A stretch of 64,000 bases of DNA from Agarophyton chilense (taxonomy: Eukaryota; Rhodophyta; Florideophyceae; Gracilariales; Gracilariaceae), in the NCBI GenBank assembly GCA_030374765.1, contig JARGXX010000073.1:124001-188000 (forward strand). The letters run 5' to 3'. Positions 8,712-20,085 of this stretch are shown in pieces; position 1 is the stretch's first letter; each line of letters opens with the position of its first letter. The notes under the pieces were generated by a model, which had not been told where the DNA came from, searched no databases, and saw nothing but the letters and a program-made list of their open reading frames with translations. The translations under genes were made by a program, and so were the position numbers.

Positions 8712-11700
8712 TCACGCTCCGTGTGGCCCATTTTTGACCAATAACGGGCAATAAAATTACGTGGGATATTTTCCGCGGGTAGCCATTGGTCGTCCTTGGG
8801 GCTGTAGCCATACCAGCGTACTTTGTAGAGCACCTCGCCATCTTCGTCCAGACCAGCGGAGACCACGCGGTCAACGACGTATTCCCGCGTTGTGTCGGGT
8901 TGGTGCGGGGCGGGAGGAGTACCGGGGGGCGTGATGCTGGGAGAGTGCGCGTGGGGCGCGGGGCCATCTGGATCGGCGGAGACCACCGGCGTGGCGCGTG
9001 GAGTGCTGCCCGCAGGACGTGTTGGGCATGCGGCAGGCTCGGAGGACGATGAGGCAGCGGGGGCCACTGGAGGGCTAGGCGCCCGGGAGACGCGGTCAAC
9101 GGAGACGGTATCCTGAAGGCCATCGTGGTCAATGGTGACCGTGTTCCCTGTGGTCTTGATAACCCGATACGGGCCAGTGGAGTGCGGAAGTAGCTTGCGC
9201 GCGATGTCCTCGGTTTCGTGTTTTTCCCTCGGCGGTCGGTCCAAGTGGACATAATCCCCAGGGGCGAACTTCGGCGTAAACCATATGGCCTTGTCGAAGT
9301 TAGCTTTGTAGCGATTTTGCGCTTTGTCCAGATTGGTCTGGGCGGCCTTGAGGATAGCGTCGATGCGCTTTCGCGAGTACCTTTTGGCCTGTGCCGGGGT
9401 CATGTCGCCCGTGATGTCCTGAGGGGTAGAGAGCTCTTGAAGTTCGACCATGTAGGGCGTCGGGGCGCGAACCAGAGTAAGGTCGAATGGCGTGGTACCG
9501 GTGGACCGATGGACTTGGTTATTGTACGCGTAGACCAACGGTTGGACATAGTCGTCCCAGTCCAATTGGTGCTCCGCCACATAGTGGCTTAACCTCGCTG
9601 CCAAGGTGCGATTAAAGCGTTCCGCTTGTCCATTGGTCTGCGGGTGGTAGGCGGTGGTCAGGAGGTGTTTCAGACCTAAGGCAGAGCAGACATGCTCAAA
9701 GAACTTTGAAGTGAACTGCGGCCCATTGTCCGTCAGGAGAAAGAGGGGGAGACCGTAGGGATATATCCAATGGACCAGGAAAGCCATTGCAACGTCAGTT
9801 GCAGTGGTCGACCGTAGGGGGTGGCTCTTGTCATCTTGGAGAACCTATCGGTTATGACCAAGATGAAGGCATTCCCATGGGTCGATTTAGGAAACGGCCC
9901 CAGGATATCCATAGCGACGAATTCCAAAGGCCCGGCCGCAGGGAATAGTTTAAGTTTCCCCTGGTGGATGGCCCGTGTCCCGCGGATTTTCGCGCAAGCG
10001 GCGCAATTCCGTGCGGTCTCCAGGAGATCGTTGGCCATGAGGGGCCAGTAAAAGAATCTCCTTAAGGTCTGATACATTCTTGTCCCGCCAGGGTGGCCGG
10101 CCATACGGGGGTAGTGGGCGAGATATAAAAGTCTCGCCTGCAGAACCTTTGGTACGACGCGTTGCAATGCTCCGTCCAATGGTGAGCGTCGGCAGAGAAT
10201 ACCGTGTCGGTCATAATCAAACAATGACCCTGGGGTCCCCACGGCTTTAGCCCACTGGGTGCATTGCTCATCCCTACCTTGGGCCACAAGGAATTCCTCG
10301 AAGGTAATCGGAGTGAGGTCTTCCACCTCCGAGTCGGCCACATGGACTTCCAATGGTGGGTCCTCCCAGTCTATCGTGCAGGTCATGACCGTTGGGGCTT
10401 CACCACTAGTGGTTCTAGTGGACACTTCGCCTATGAGGTCTCCGACGGACTCGTCCTCGTCCCGGTCCCGTGGTCCATCCCATATGGTGGGAATATCATC
10501 GTCCAGAGGAGTTTGATCAGACCCATCGGTCAAAATGCGTGACAGGGCGTCGGCGGCCTGATGCTTCAACCCAGGCCTATAGGTCACCTCGTAGTCAAAT
10601 TCGGCCAAGCGGAGTCTCCAACGGGCCAAACGGGACGACGCGTCGGTCATATTGAGAAGCCATCGGAGGGACGTATGGTCTGTCATGATGGTAAAACGCA
10701 CGCCTTCCAGGTAGGGCCTTAGGTGTAGCACTGACCAAACGATAGCAAGACATTCCCGTTCGGACGTACTGTAGTTCCGTTCGGCCTTCGTGAGGGAGCG
10801 GCTCCAGTAGCCAATGGGTCGATAGTCCTTTGGAGAGTCCTGTTCTTGCAGGAGCGTACATTCCACTTGGGTCGCCGACGCATCCGTGTCAAGGATGTAC
10901 GGTTTATTGGCCTTTGGTAACGCCAATATTGGTGGGTTCACCAAGTGGTCCTTGAGGCCTTGGTAGGCTTCAAATTGTTCGTCCGTAAGGTTATCGAACT
11001 CCGAAGGGGTCTCCTTTTTAAGCATCTCGTTGAGGGGGGATGCAATCTTGGCAAACCCAAGGACGAACCGACGGTAAACATTGCAGAGACCTAAAAAGGA
11101 ACGCAATTCCGTATGGGTCCGCGGGGGTTTAGCACTCCGTATGGCCTTAGTTGTAGCTTTAGCCACCTGGAGTTTGCCCGGTAGGACCACATGGCCAAGA
11201 TAGTCCACCGAGGGCTGAAAGAAGAAACACTTCTTCAGCTTCAGTGTGACACCGGCCTGTTGGAGCAACCTAAGAACAGCCTTCACATGAGTGAAGTGTT
11301 CACCAATGGACCTCGAAAAGATGATAACATCATCTAAGTAGACCAGGGCAAATTTCCATTTGACCCTGGAAAGGACGATGTCCATTGCCCGTTGGAAAGT
11401 CGCCGGCGCATTCATAAGACCAAAGGGCATTCGCATGAACCGGAACAGTCCCTCGTGGGTCGTAAAGGTGGTCAACGCCTTGGCCTTGTCGTCCATTTGT
11501 ACCTGCCAGTAGCCGCAGCTAGCGTCCAACGTGGTAAAAACTTGGGCCTCACCCAATGAATCCAGACAGTCGTCCATCCTGGGGATAGGGTAACTGTCCC
11601 ATTTGGTCACTGCGTTTAGCTTACGGTAATCAATGCAAAACCGAACCGTCCCATTTTTCTTGGCCACGAGGACAAAAGGGCTTGCCCATTCGGCCTCGTT

Positions 11701-12792
11701 GGGTGGTGCTCGCTCGATAACTCCAGCGGTCTTCATCTTCGCGATTTCTTGCGCCACTGTTTCTCGTCCTTTAAGGCCTGTCCTATAGGGGTGCTGGTAC
11801 TGCGGGGCGGCGCCTTCCTTGAGGTCAACGCGATGTTTCGTCGCATCGATCTCGCCTAATTTTCCGCTCCACATGTCAGCAAAGTCCTTCAAGAGCTCGA
11901 TAACTTTCGTCCTGTAGGGCTCAAATTCCTCCCCGAGGTTGACTTCGCGTTCCCAATTGGCCACTGGCTCTGCGCCCGACGGCAGGATTCCCGGCTGGAT
12001 TTCCATTATGGCCATTGGGGCAGGTAGTGTGATTCCAACTACCGTACCTTTGGGCAGCCTCGTGGGTCTATCGCGGAAATTGCTTAGCGTCACCGCAAAG
12101 GGCCTACTGGGTACCACGTTCATCACTCCATTGGCCATTAGAGCTAAATGCTTGGTGACCAGCTTGGGGTGGTTCTGCAATGACACAAGACCTGAGGATT
12201 CGCAAACCGCTGGGGCTACCACTTGGGTCATCGGCGGTATTACTATCGCCTTAGCCAAACGGACCTTGTTGGACACAGTCTGTTTGGGCAGCTTCGGCCT
12301 CGTGGGGTTGGCTTCGGGTTCCGGGCGTGATCCAACAATGGCCAATGGGGATGCTCGGTGAAAAGTCACCTTCCTTTGGCCAGGATAGATAGCTTTTACA
12401 TATCTATCGATAAAATTCGCCCCTAGGATACCCTCTGCCCCCAGGTTCGGACATACAAGAAACCAAGTCCTGACCTTCAGGTGACCCAATTGGATATAAA
12501 GCGGGATGATTCCGCGAATGTCCATAGGCCGCCTCGAAGCGTCTGTCACCTTCGGTGACTTCCTCTCCTGTACCATCCGTTCCCAGCACAATGGTAAGAC
12601 CTTCGGATGTACGAGGTTTGGACCTGCGCCCGTGTCCAACACGGCCGTGAAACTCCGCGTCGTGTTCGCACGCAGTCCAAGGGTCCCGTGCACTTTATAA
12701 TTGTCCTTCCTCAGGACACATACAGCGTCCTCGAGGTCTTCCCACTGGTCAACGGCGTACACCTGACTCGGGTCCCGATACACTCCGTCCAT
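8642..12792 (-). pseudogene. Chromovirus pol: protease, reverse transcriptase, RNase H, integrase, chromodomain
   Basis: Opens with an ATG at 12792, 81 bases after the gag stop. Aspartic protease: VLDTGAGPNLV and later GILGANFID. Reverse transcriptase: FCIDYRKLNAV, FGLMNAPATFQ, and the catalytic YLDD. RNase H: ILDTDAS and TDHTSLRW. Integrase: an HH-CC zinc finger ending CAACAK, then the catalytic core (TDNGPQF, YHPQTNGQAERFNR), then GDYVHLDRPPR and GPYRVI. A Pro/Ala/Ser linker leads to a C-terminal chromodomain (YVVDRVV, KVRWYGYSPKDDQWLP), which in this lineage directs integration into particular chromatin. About one break is present, otherwise open throughout. Confidence 0.93.
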
Positions 12793-12872
12793 TGGTTTCG
12801 ACTTTAACTTCTCCTCTCGGGTCTCCGTGTCTGGTGTACTGAGGCAGTTGGTGTTAGAGGGACGGCACGCCT

Positions 12873-15056
12873 CTATGCGTCCCTCTGGTAGTTTTCCTGT
12901 GGCTCCTCAGCCACTCCATCGGTCTCTCGGGTAGGGTGATCGACTTCGTCCATAGGGTCCTCTACCAAATTGACCTGACGTCGCTGCACGGGAGTAGCCA
13001 ACGGAGTTACATAGTTCGAACTCCCTGCGGTCCCTGCGGTCCTCGGGGTAATGGGCCTACGGTAGTACCCCTCTGCGCGGCGCACCTGATAGTTTTCTTC
13101 CCTACGGGCCTCGACCGCCTTACGGGCGTCCTCAGGTAGGAATTTAATACAGTCACACGGGCGAGTCATAGACAAGCAAATGTGACAGGCCTGACTGGAC
13201 TTCGTAAAGACGTCCTTCCGTGAGGCCACTGGGGAATACTTCGGGGTAGCCGGCGCCGATGGAGTTGTTGTCCCTAGGGTCAGAACCGATGGTGCACCAG
13301 ATGGGGCCGAATGGAAGCTAACCGCGAACGCATCGGCGGCTTCTGAGTGACCGATGGTAGAGTCCGTATCGGTGTGCGACTCGACCAAATGGGCACTGCT
13401 GTCCTTCGGCAGGGGTCTGGCGCGTCCCCTGGTGTCTACATCTCCCATGCGGCGGGAGGTCCTATAGGTCTTCCCGTATCCTTCGGCATACGTCACGAGC
13501 TGACGTAGTGATAAGTCCGAATGGCCAGTGTAGTGGTTACGGACGTGAGTCCGTATAGCGGGCAACAGACCAGCGATAAAGTATCGCTTGAGTCGACCTT
13601 CGGAAAAAACGTTCCCGCAGCGGCGGGCACATGTCCACAATTGGTCGGCATAGTCCGTCTCGGACACATTGGAACCTTGACGGTATCCAATAACGTCCTG
13701 ATAGGCGTCCATTATGTAGTCGTCGGAGGCGTACGTCTCCAACAAATAATGGACAACCTCCGGATAGGTCCTCAGGAGTTCCCGATCTCGGGCGTCCACT
13801 GGATTAGCGGAGCCTGAAATCTTCGCAACCACATGGACCTTCGCCTGACCCGTGAGGAAAAACTGGAATAAGTACATAGCAGCTCCCTCATGGATTCCAT
13901 TCTGGTCACAGGCCACTTGAAAAGAACTCAAGAACCTAAGGACTGTAATGGGGTCTTTCCCCGAAAACTTGTCCTGGATGGTCACTTGCATCCTCTTGGC
14001 CCACCTGGCAATGTTCTTGGCGACCGAAGAGGTGTACCGCTCAGACCGATCCAACAGGCGGTACGTGCTCACGTCTAAGACCTTCTGGAACAGCTCATTA
14101 GTCGTGACCAATGGTCTGAGGCGCCGAACGTCTGCCTCGTCTCCACTGGGGTCAGAGGTGCTGGAGGAGTCCGAATGGTCAACATCGCTTGAGTCCGAGT
14201 GGTCTCTCTTCCGACGGCTCGACCTCTTGGCCTTACGGTTTCTCCTCTTCCTCCTCTGGTCGTCGACACTTCCTTGGGCCCTCGGGAAAGGCTCTTCACT
14301 AACCCGATGGTCCTCGACGGCGTACCGACTGCCGTATTGTCTAATGGTCTCATCACCCGCGCGGCCTCTCTGCCTCTGAGGTCTCCTTGCCTCAGGCGGT
14401 TGATAGTCCAATGGGTCTTCCTGTGGGCGCACCAGGCGAGGGGCTATTACAGAGCCTGCTCCCGGGTGTCCGGCTGGATGCGACCGATGGTTAACCAATG
14501 GTATACTTTGAGAGACAGCCCGATGGCTGTCCGTTGGGCCTACCTGGCGGGTGATTTCCCCCTGGATGGTCGTAGCTATCGACTCCACGAGGACGTCTGA
14601 TTGTACCACCTGAGGAATGAGATCGCTGGCCAACGAGGAGAGGCGTTCGCGTAGTGCCCGGTTCAAACGGGCCTCTAGGAATGACTCCACCTGGGTCTCG
14701 CACCAGGTGCGGAGTTGCGGCCACAGGAGAGCGGCGACGTCGTCCACCATATGGGCAGGGGGGGCGACTGCAGCTAAGTCCTGGGGATTCAGTGCGGTGT
14801 TCCTAGGGGGGTTCCGTTGGTCTAACTGATGAATCCTCTCACGGAGGCGAGCGACCAATGGCGATTCTCGAGTGATCCTTTCAGGGTCGTCCACAGGGTC
14901 AAGTGTGCGTCCACCAGTGCGGCTGCGCGTGCTCCTCCGGTCACTTTCACTGTCCCCTGGTACAGGGAGTGATGCGGGTGTGGCCGAGGGGGCCGCGGCG
15001 GCTGCCGAGGATCCTTGTGGGTCTTTGTTTCGGGGGTTTGTGGGTTGGTTATCCAT
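12873..15056 (-). CDS. Chromovirus gag
   Basis: A 727-residue open frame starting at an ATG 127 bases from the LTR. N-terminal part is low in complexity (Pro/Ala/Ser), a middle part is Arg/Ser-rich (RRKRRNRKAKRSSRRKRDHS), and residues of about 310-530 match a retrotransposon gag capsid domain (FFLTGQAKVHV, VHYLLETYAS, LKRYFIAGLLP). The usual CCHC zinc knuckle is absent; a compact CHICLSMTRPCDC cluster lies near the C-terminus instead. A separate gag frame followed by pol with a short gap means pol must be reached by re-initiation or another recoding route used in the family. Confidence 0.88.
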   Translation of the reverse strand: MDNQPTNPRNKDPQGSSAAAAAPSATPASLPVPGDSESDRRSTRSRTGGRTLDPVDDPERITRESPLVARLRERIHQLDQRNPPRNTALNPQDLAAVAPPAHMVDDVAALLWPQLRTWCETQVESFLEARLNRALRERLSSLASDLIPQVVQSDVLVESIATTIQGEITRQVGPTDSHRAVSQSIPLVNHRSHPAGHPGAGSVIAPRLVRPQEDPLDYQPPEARRPQRQRGRAGDETIRQYGSRYAVEDHRVSEEPFPRAQGSVDDQRRKRRNRKAKRSSRRKRDHSDSSDVDHSDSSSTSDPSGDEADVRRLRPLVTTNELFQKVLDVSTYRLLDRSERYTSSVAKNIARWAKRMQVTIQDKFSGKDPITVLRFLSSFQVACDQNGIHEGAAMYLFQFFLTGQAKVHVVAKISGSANPVDARDRELLRTYPEVVHYLLETYASDDYIMDAYQDVIGYRQGSNVSETDYADQLWTCARRCGNVFSEGRLKRYFIAGLLPAIRTHVRNHYTGHSDLSLRQLVTYAEGYGKTYRTSRRMGDVDTRGRARPLPKDSSAHLVESHTDTDSTIGHSEAADAFAVSFHSAPSGAPSVLTLGTTTPSAPATPKYSPVASRKDVFTKSSQACHICLSMTRPCDCIKFLPEDARKAVEARREENYQVRRAEGYYRRPITPRTAGTAGSSNYVTPLATPVQRRQVNLVEDPMDEVDHPTRETDGVAEEPQENYQRDA

Positions 15057-15165
15057 AAGGTCGGGGTTGTTTTGCGGTCAAAAACGGCGACAAGTAGTCC
15101 AATGGTAGAAGTCCTATTCCAATTCCTTCGGTCTCGAGATTCCAAAACGGCTGTCCTGTAGGCTT

Positions 15166-15181
15166 CTAAGTCGGGAGACCA
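15166..15181 (-). promoter_or_regulatory. Primer-binding site of the Gypsy element
   Basis: On the minus strand TGGTCTCCCGACTTAG begins two bases after the LTR. TGG complements the universal tRNA CCA end, so priming from a tRNA 3' end is expected, unlike in the Copia elements here. Confidence 0.7.
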
Positions 15182-15183
15182 GA

Positions 15184-15752
15184 TGTAGTACTATACTACC
15201 ACCAATTGCTGAGTGGGGAAGTAGTATGTACCGAGGGTAGCGGCGGTAGAGTCTAGCCACTGGGGGTGATAATCTACTGGGGTCTACTTGAGTCGTGGGC
15301 ACCTTTTGACCAGCGGGCGCAATGGGCGGGCGTTACCTGAGGACCCTACAGGTCGGGTGGCACTCGTAACGATGGCTTGGAAGCCCGTGTCCTCTGGAAC
15401 TTTGGGGTAAGTTGAAGACGGAGGTGGTGCTTGCCTTTACTTCCTCAGTGGCCGGCTGCACTCAAGCCACTAATATAGTAGGCGAGGCGCTCAGGTCCAC
15501 TGGTAAACTACCCTAAAAAATTAAATAAAATATCCTACTCCCTCTGGGCGCACTGCCTTACAGTGCCAGGTCCACCGGAGGTCACTGGTTTGATCTCCTG
15601 CTCCCGTGTGCATATCTCCACGTGGCCACTGGGTGGGGTTGCCAACCGCTGCTCCTGCCGTGCGCGTACTTTGGTGCTCGACCGCCGCACCACTTTGGGA
15701 CTCCTCGTCCGACACTCCACATCGCTACCGTCCTTAGGCCCATTGTACTACA
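15184..15752 (-). repeat. LTR of the chromodomain Gypsy element (5' LTR of the element)
   Basis: Direct copy of 5982-6549, about 2% different. The promoter for gag-pol should lie here, on the minus strand. Confidence 0.93.
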
Positions 15753-15757
15753 CTCGG

Positions 15758-18700
15758 CAGTGTCGGTCATTCTGTATCGGACAAAGATAAGCTACGCGCA
15801 CTCCTTCGAGGGTTATCGAAGGAGTATGAAGTGACCGCAGAGGTAATTCGTGCCACTGACAAGAAGCTACATGAAGCTACTCCGATGCTAATCACAAGGG
15901 AGGTTCAGGTGGACATGGGCGCATCAGGATCGGCTGGCAACAGTAGCGGGACTGCATTTCACGTTCGAGGGTCAACATCGAACAAGGACAGAACCTGTTT
16001 CTTCTGTAACGGGAAAGGACACATCAAACGCTTTTGCAGAAAGAACCCGCGTAGCGATAACTACGTCAAGAAGGACGGGGCGTCCTCGAAGGGCGCCGGG
16101 AAGCAGAAGAGGGCCCAAGGATCGGACGAAAAGGCAGACGAAAATGCCTGGGTGTCATTCATTGCAGCAGACATGGCCTCTGGAAAGAAAGAGTCTATCA
16201 TGGCAGAACACAAGTGGTACTTGGACTCTGGGGCCACGATGCACATGGCCAACAATGCGCACATCTTTGCAGGGGAGCTTCGGGCTCCAAAGAAGAAGGA
16301 GATTGCGGTCGGTAATGGTCAAACCGTCATCATTCGAGGTGAAGGTGATGTGCATTGCAAAGGCGTTTGTTTCGGGAATGAAAAACAGATATTGCTAGAA
16401 GATGTTCAGAACGTACCGGACCTAATTTGCAACCTTTTATCGGTGAGTGTCATTCGCCGTAAGGGCTGCTCCATCGTTTTCAAGTCTGATCAGCTGGGGA
16501 ACGGACTGTGTCTGGTAATCAATCAACGAACGGGCGATATCATGGCCTCTGGTATAGAAATCAAGACAGGCCTCTACGAGATGGTCTTCCGTTCTGTGTC
16601 CAAAGAGTCAGCATTTCTTTCAAAGGCAAGCAAGGACTCTACATTACTGTGGCACAAGCGACTTGGGCATCCTGGTGCTGATGCGATGCGAAGGACTCTG
16701 AAGGCTGTAGAAGGTGTTGGAATGTCTATAGTGTCTGACATAGGCTTCTGTGAGCCATGTGCAGTTGGAAAATCCGCACGTGTGTCTCGGAAAGCACTAG
16801 GCGCGGAGAATCAGGCCAAGAAGGTCCTGGAACTACTCCACTCAGACGTGATGGGACCTATGCCGCACCCATCTCTGTCTGGTGCGGTCTACTGCCTCAC
16901 GATCTACGAGGATAAAAGCGAGCTTTCTCTTGTGCGATTTGTCAAGCGTCGTTCGGACGTTGAGGCGGCAGTCAAGGAAATGGTTCAAGAGCTGGAGACA
17001 CAATCTGAACATCAGTTGAAGCGGTTTCGGTTTGATAACGCAGGAGAGTATGTGTCTCAATCCTTCACGGCTTGGTTGAAAGGCAAGGGTGTCAAGATTG
17101 AGACGACTGCTGCCTACAGTCCGGAGTCAAACGGGAAAGCAGAGCGTCTGAACCGCACTCTGAATGACAAAGCTCGAACCATGCTTTCTGAAATGAAGGG
17201 CACACCGTATAAGAAGCAACTGTGGGAAGATGCGGTGAACACTGCCAACTATCTCCGAAATCGCACGTCAACCAGCACCAGTGATGGACAGAACGTTACG
17301 CCCTACGAAGCATTCACGGGTCGCAAACCCAACATTGCGCATCTTCGCACGTTTGGCGCACAGGGTTTTGTTCATATTCCTAAGGAGAAGAGGAAGCACG
17401 CGAGCAAGTATGAAGAAAGAGCGGTGAAGGGCATCCTCGTGGGCTACGCTAAAGGAAAATGTTACAAAGTATTCTATCTGGAGACGCGCAAGTCCACCGT
17501 CTCCAAGGATGTACGGTTTAATGAAGATCTGGTAGGATGGGACAAGGCGACAGGGGAGAGTAATGACACACATATATTGCATGAAGTGCGCAATGTTTCG
17601 CATAGTGTGGGCAAGGTTGAGAGCAAGGTCGAGAAGAATCACCAGACCACCAACGCTTCTGTAGTCATCAAATCGGAACCTGTAGAGACGTTTGAAGATG
17701 CTGTGTCAGAGTATAGCTACGATCCTGAGCTGGTGACACACTACCCACCTGAGCCGAGAAAGTCAACGCGTGCTCGCAAGCAAACGTCACGCTTTACGCC
17801 CGATGCAGCCACTGCACTCCTGGCACGATCTATTCTTGGTGCAGACGATATAGAGGCACCAGATACCTTTCTAGAAGCTATGAATGGCTCTGTAAAAGAG
17901 CTCTGGGTGGCTGCAATGCAGGATGAGATGAGTAACATGGAACGCAGGAGTGTGTGGAAGTTGGTTAAGCCTCCTGCGGAGTGTAGACCATTGGACAATC
18001 GCTGGGTGTTCTACAAGAAGCGCGATGAACAGGGCCGTGTAGCGCGGTACCGGGCCCGGCTGGTGGCAAGAGGCTTCAATCAACGAGAAGGAATTGACTA
18101 CACCGAACTGTTTGCCCCAGTGGTTCGATATGCCACTTTGCGTGCATTACTTGCAATCATCGCTTCACTGAGACTGGAAAAGATACAGTTCGATGTTTGT
18201 ACTGCATTTTTGTATGGTGATCTGGAAGAGAAGCTGTACATGTCACAGCCGCAAGGGTTTATCCAGGAAGGCAAAGAGAACTACGTATATCAGCTATACA
18301 AAGAGGTGTACGGTCTTCGGCAGGCATCAAGGGCGTGGCGGAAGAAGTACGCCGCTATTCTACTCGGCATGGGGTGCAAGGTGTCGGAGGCTGACCCAGG
18401 ACTATTAATCCATGGAAATGGACACCAAAGGATCTGGATACTGATGTATGTGGACGACGGATTGGTGGCAGGACGCAATCGTGAGCGGCTAGTTGGGTTT
18501 CTGGCGGAGCTGAGAACCAAGGTAGAGCTGCGAACGGAAGAAACGCCGAAGAAGTTCCTTGGAATTGTGGTTGATCACTGGAAGGAAGAAGGTATAGTAC
18601 GGATTCACAACTCTCCGATGATCGATAATCTTTCTGAAAGGTTCCAAATTGTCAACTGCAAGCCTGTTCACGTTCCATTGCCGGACACAGCGACCCTACA

Positions 18701-19370
18701 GGAGGCATAGGCATCAGAAGGGGAGGAATATATGCCCTATCAAGAATTGGTAGGGGCTCTGATGCATTTGGAAAATACAGTGAGGCCAGACATTGCCTTC
18801 TCGGTTGGATTTCTCGCAAGATACATGAGCAAGTACAACAAAACCTTGTGGAAAACAGCCATTAATGTCTTGAAGTACTTACATACAACTAGTAGGCAAT
18901 GCATCACTTATGGTTCTGAGACCCGTGGCATGTTGATTGGCTACTCGGACGCTGATTTTGCTGGCGATAGAGTAGGCAGGAAGTCTACAAGTGGTTTTGT
19001 TTTCATGTATGCGGGTGGACCGATTGCTTGGAGAAGCAAGAAACAGACTGTTGTCGCGCAATCAACGTTGGAGGCAAAGTACGTGGCATTGTCGTTTGCC
19101 GTACGAGAAGCGGTATGGCTGCGAAGACTGTTTAAGGAATTCCAAGTCCTACAGAATGGACCAACTACGTTGTACGGGGACAATCAAGGAATGATCTGTC
19201 TCTCCCGAGATGAGGTGTGCAATTAACGCACGAAACACATAGATGTGAAGTACCACTTAGTTCGTGACACAACACGAAAAGGAGAAGTTCACATTGAGTA
19301 CATTGCGACAAGTGAAATGAAAGCCGATGTTTTTACAAAGGCTTTGAAGATATGTTTGCACAAGCATGTT
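15758..19370 (+). pseudogene. Copia gag C-terminus and pol
   Basis: Resumes the Copia reading after the nested Gypsy. In order: CCHC zinc knuckle (CFFCNGKGHIKRFC), protease (WYLDSGATMHM), integrase zinc finger (HKRLGHPG ... CEPCAVGK) and core (SDVMGPM, FDNAGEY, YSPESNGKAERLNR), reverse transcriptase (FAPVVRYATLRALLA, QFDVCTAFLYGDL, YVDDGLV), and RNase H (YSDADFAGD, TKALKI-like end near 19340). The zinc knuckle to reverse transcriptase part is one open frame of about 960 residues. About two breaks in all. Confidence 0.92.
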
Positions 19371-19450
19371 GGCAAGGACCTGCAAATGGGAATGATAGAT
19401 GATTGAGAAAGTACTCAGAATGTCGTGCACAATTCAGCTCGTTGTAGGAA

Positions 19451-19459
19451 GCAGGGGAG
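19451..19459 (+). promoter_or_regulatory. Polypurine tract of the first Copia element
   Basis: GCAGGGGAG lies directly before the right LTR, the expected place for the plus-strand primer. Confidence 0.75.
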
Positions 19460-19718
19460 TGTTGTCCGATCTGGACGTTTGGCCCCGACGGTCCAAGATG
19501 GACGTTTGGCCACTGTTGTCCGATACGGACGTTTGGCTTCTACACTGCGCTCAATTACGAGCACTGGTACGGCGCAGCACTATTTTTGGATTTTGGGTGA
19601 CTAGAAGACTGGAGGCCAAGTAGCTAGAACGAGTAGTACTTAAGACCAAAGCAGCGCGACACCGCAGCAGTAAAACGTCGGTAGCTTCGACGAAACAACT
19701 TCTGAATCTACAATAAGA
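19460..19718 (+). repeat. Right LTR of the first Copia element
   Basis: Direct copy of 5239-5499; carries the same three 27-base near-repeats at its start. AAAGC follows at 19719-19723. Confidence 0.92.
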
Positions 19719-19723
19719 AAAGC

Positions 19724-20085
19724 AACTAAGGTTTATCGGGCCCTTCTGATTTTTCAAACGCCGAAGGGCCATAATCTATCGCATCGAACTGCCAGATTTA
19801 ATGCGCTGCGCGCACGCCTTTTTCTACACCGCAAAGCTCCGTCAATTACGCAACGACAACTAGGGCCCGTTGGAAGTTGTAATCGATAGAAATGGCTTCG
19901 TGAAACAAACAGTAGCAGCCATCCTTGCGCGCAAAGCATTTCGACGACGTTTACACTACCTCGTTCTTTTTGAAAACGACACGCGCGACAACGCGGTCTG
20001 GCTTTCACAAATCGTACTCCGCACCCAAAAAGAGGTTACAGCATTTCTACGTTTTATTCATTCGATGAGGACATCCACAGATTAA
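19724..20085 (+). mobile_element. Old Gypsy fossil, right piece with chromodomain-like end
   Basis: Continues the fossil cut at 5238. The 19870-20080 stretch reads as a chromodomain-like end (RRRLHYLVLFENDTRDNAVW followed by VTAFLRFI), the usual C-terminus of chromovirus pol. Broken many times; no LTR recognised beyond it. Confidence 0.45.

Larger units (their letters stand above)
5982..15752 (-). mobile_element. Chromodomain Gypsy (chromovirus) LTR retrotransposon, nested in Copia gag
   Basis: A 9.77-kb element on the minus strand, flanked by the duplicated target CTCGG (5977-5981 and 15753-15757). LTR ends are TGTAGTAC and GTACTACA, an 8-base inverted repeat. Reading on the minus strand: LTR, primer-binding site, a separate gag frame, pol (protease, reverse transcriptase, RNase H, integrase, chromodomain), a 2-kb 3' region, polypurine tract, LTR. 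LTR copies differ by about 2%. The element looks nearly whole, with about one break in pol. The long 3' region with an opposite-strand coding tract is unusual, as is its many CCAATGG motifs. Confidence 0.95.
5239..19718 (+). mobile_element. Copia (Ty1-like) LTR retrotransposon, split by a nested Gypsy element
   Basis: LTRs of 261 and 259 bases bracket a Copia element read on the plus strand; AAAGC is duplicated directly outside (5234-5238 and 19719-19723). Removing the nested Gypsy (5982-15752) leaves an element of about 4.7 kb, normal for Copia. Order of parts: LTR, primer-binding site, gag, zinc knuckle, protease, integrase, reverse transcriptase, RNase H, polypurine tract, LTR. The LTRs differ by roughly 2% plus a small indel, so it is young. 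Besides the inserted Gypsy it carries about two breaks. Confidence 0.93.

Noticed and set aside
8786-9592. Plus-strand frames opposite the Gypsy integrase
   Set aside because: They are shadows of pol on the minus strand; composition explains the openness.
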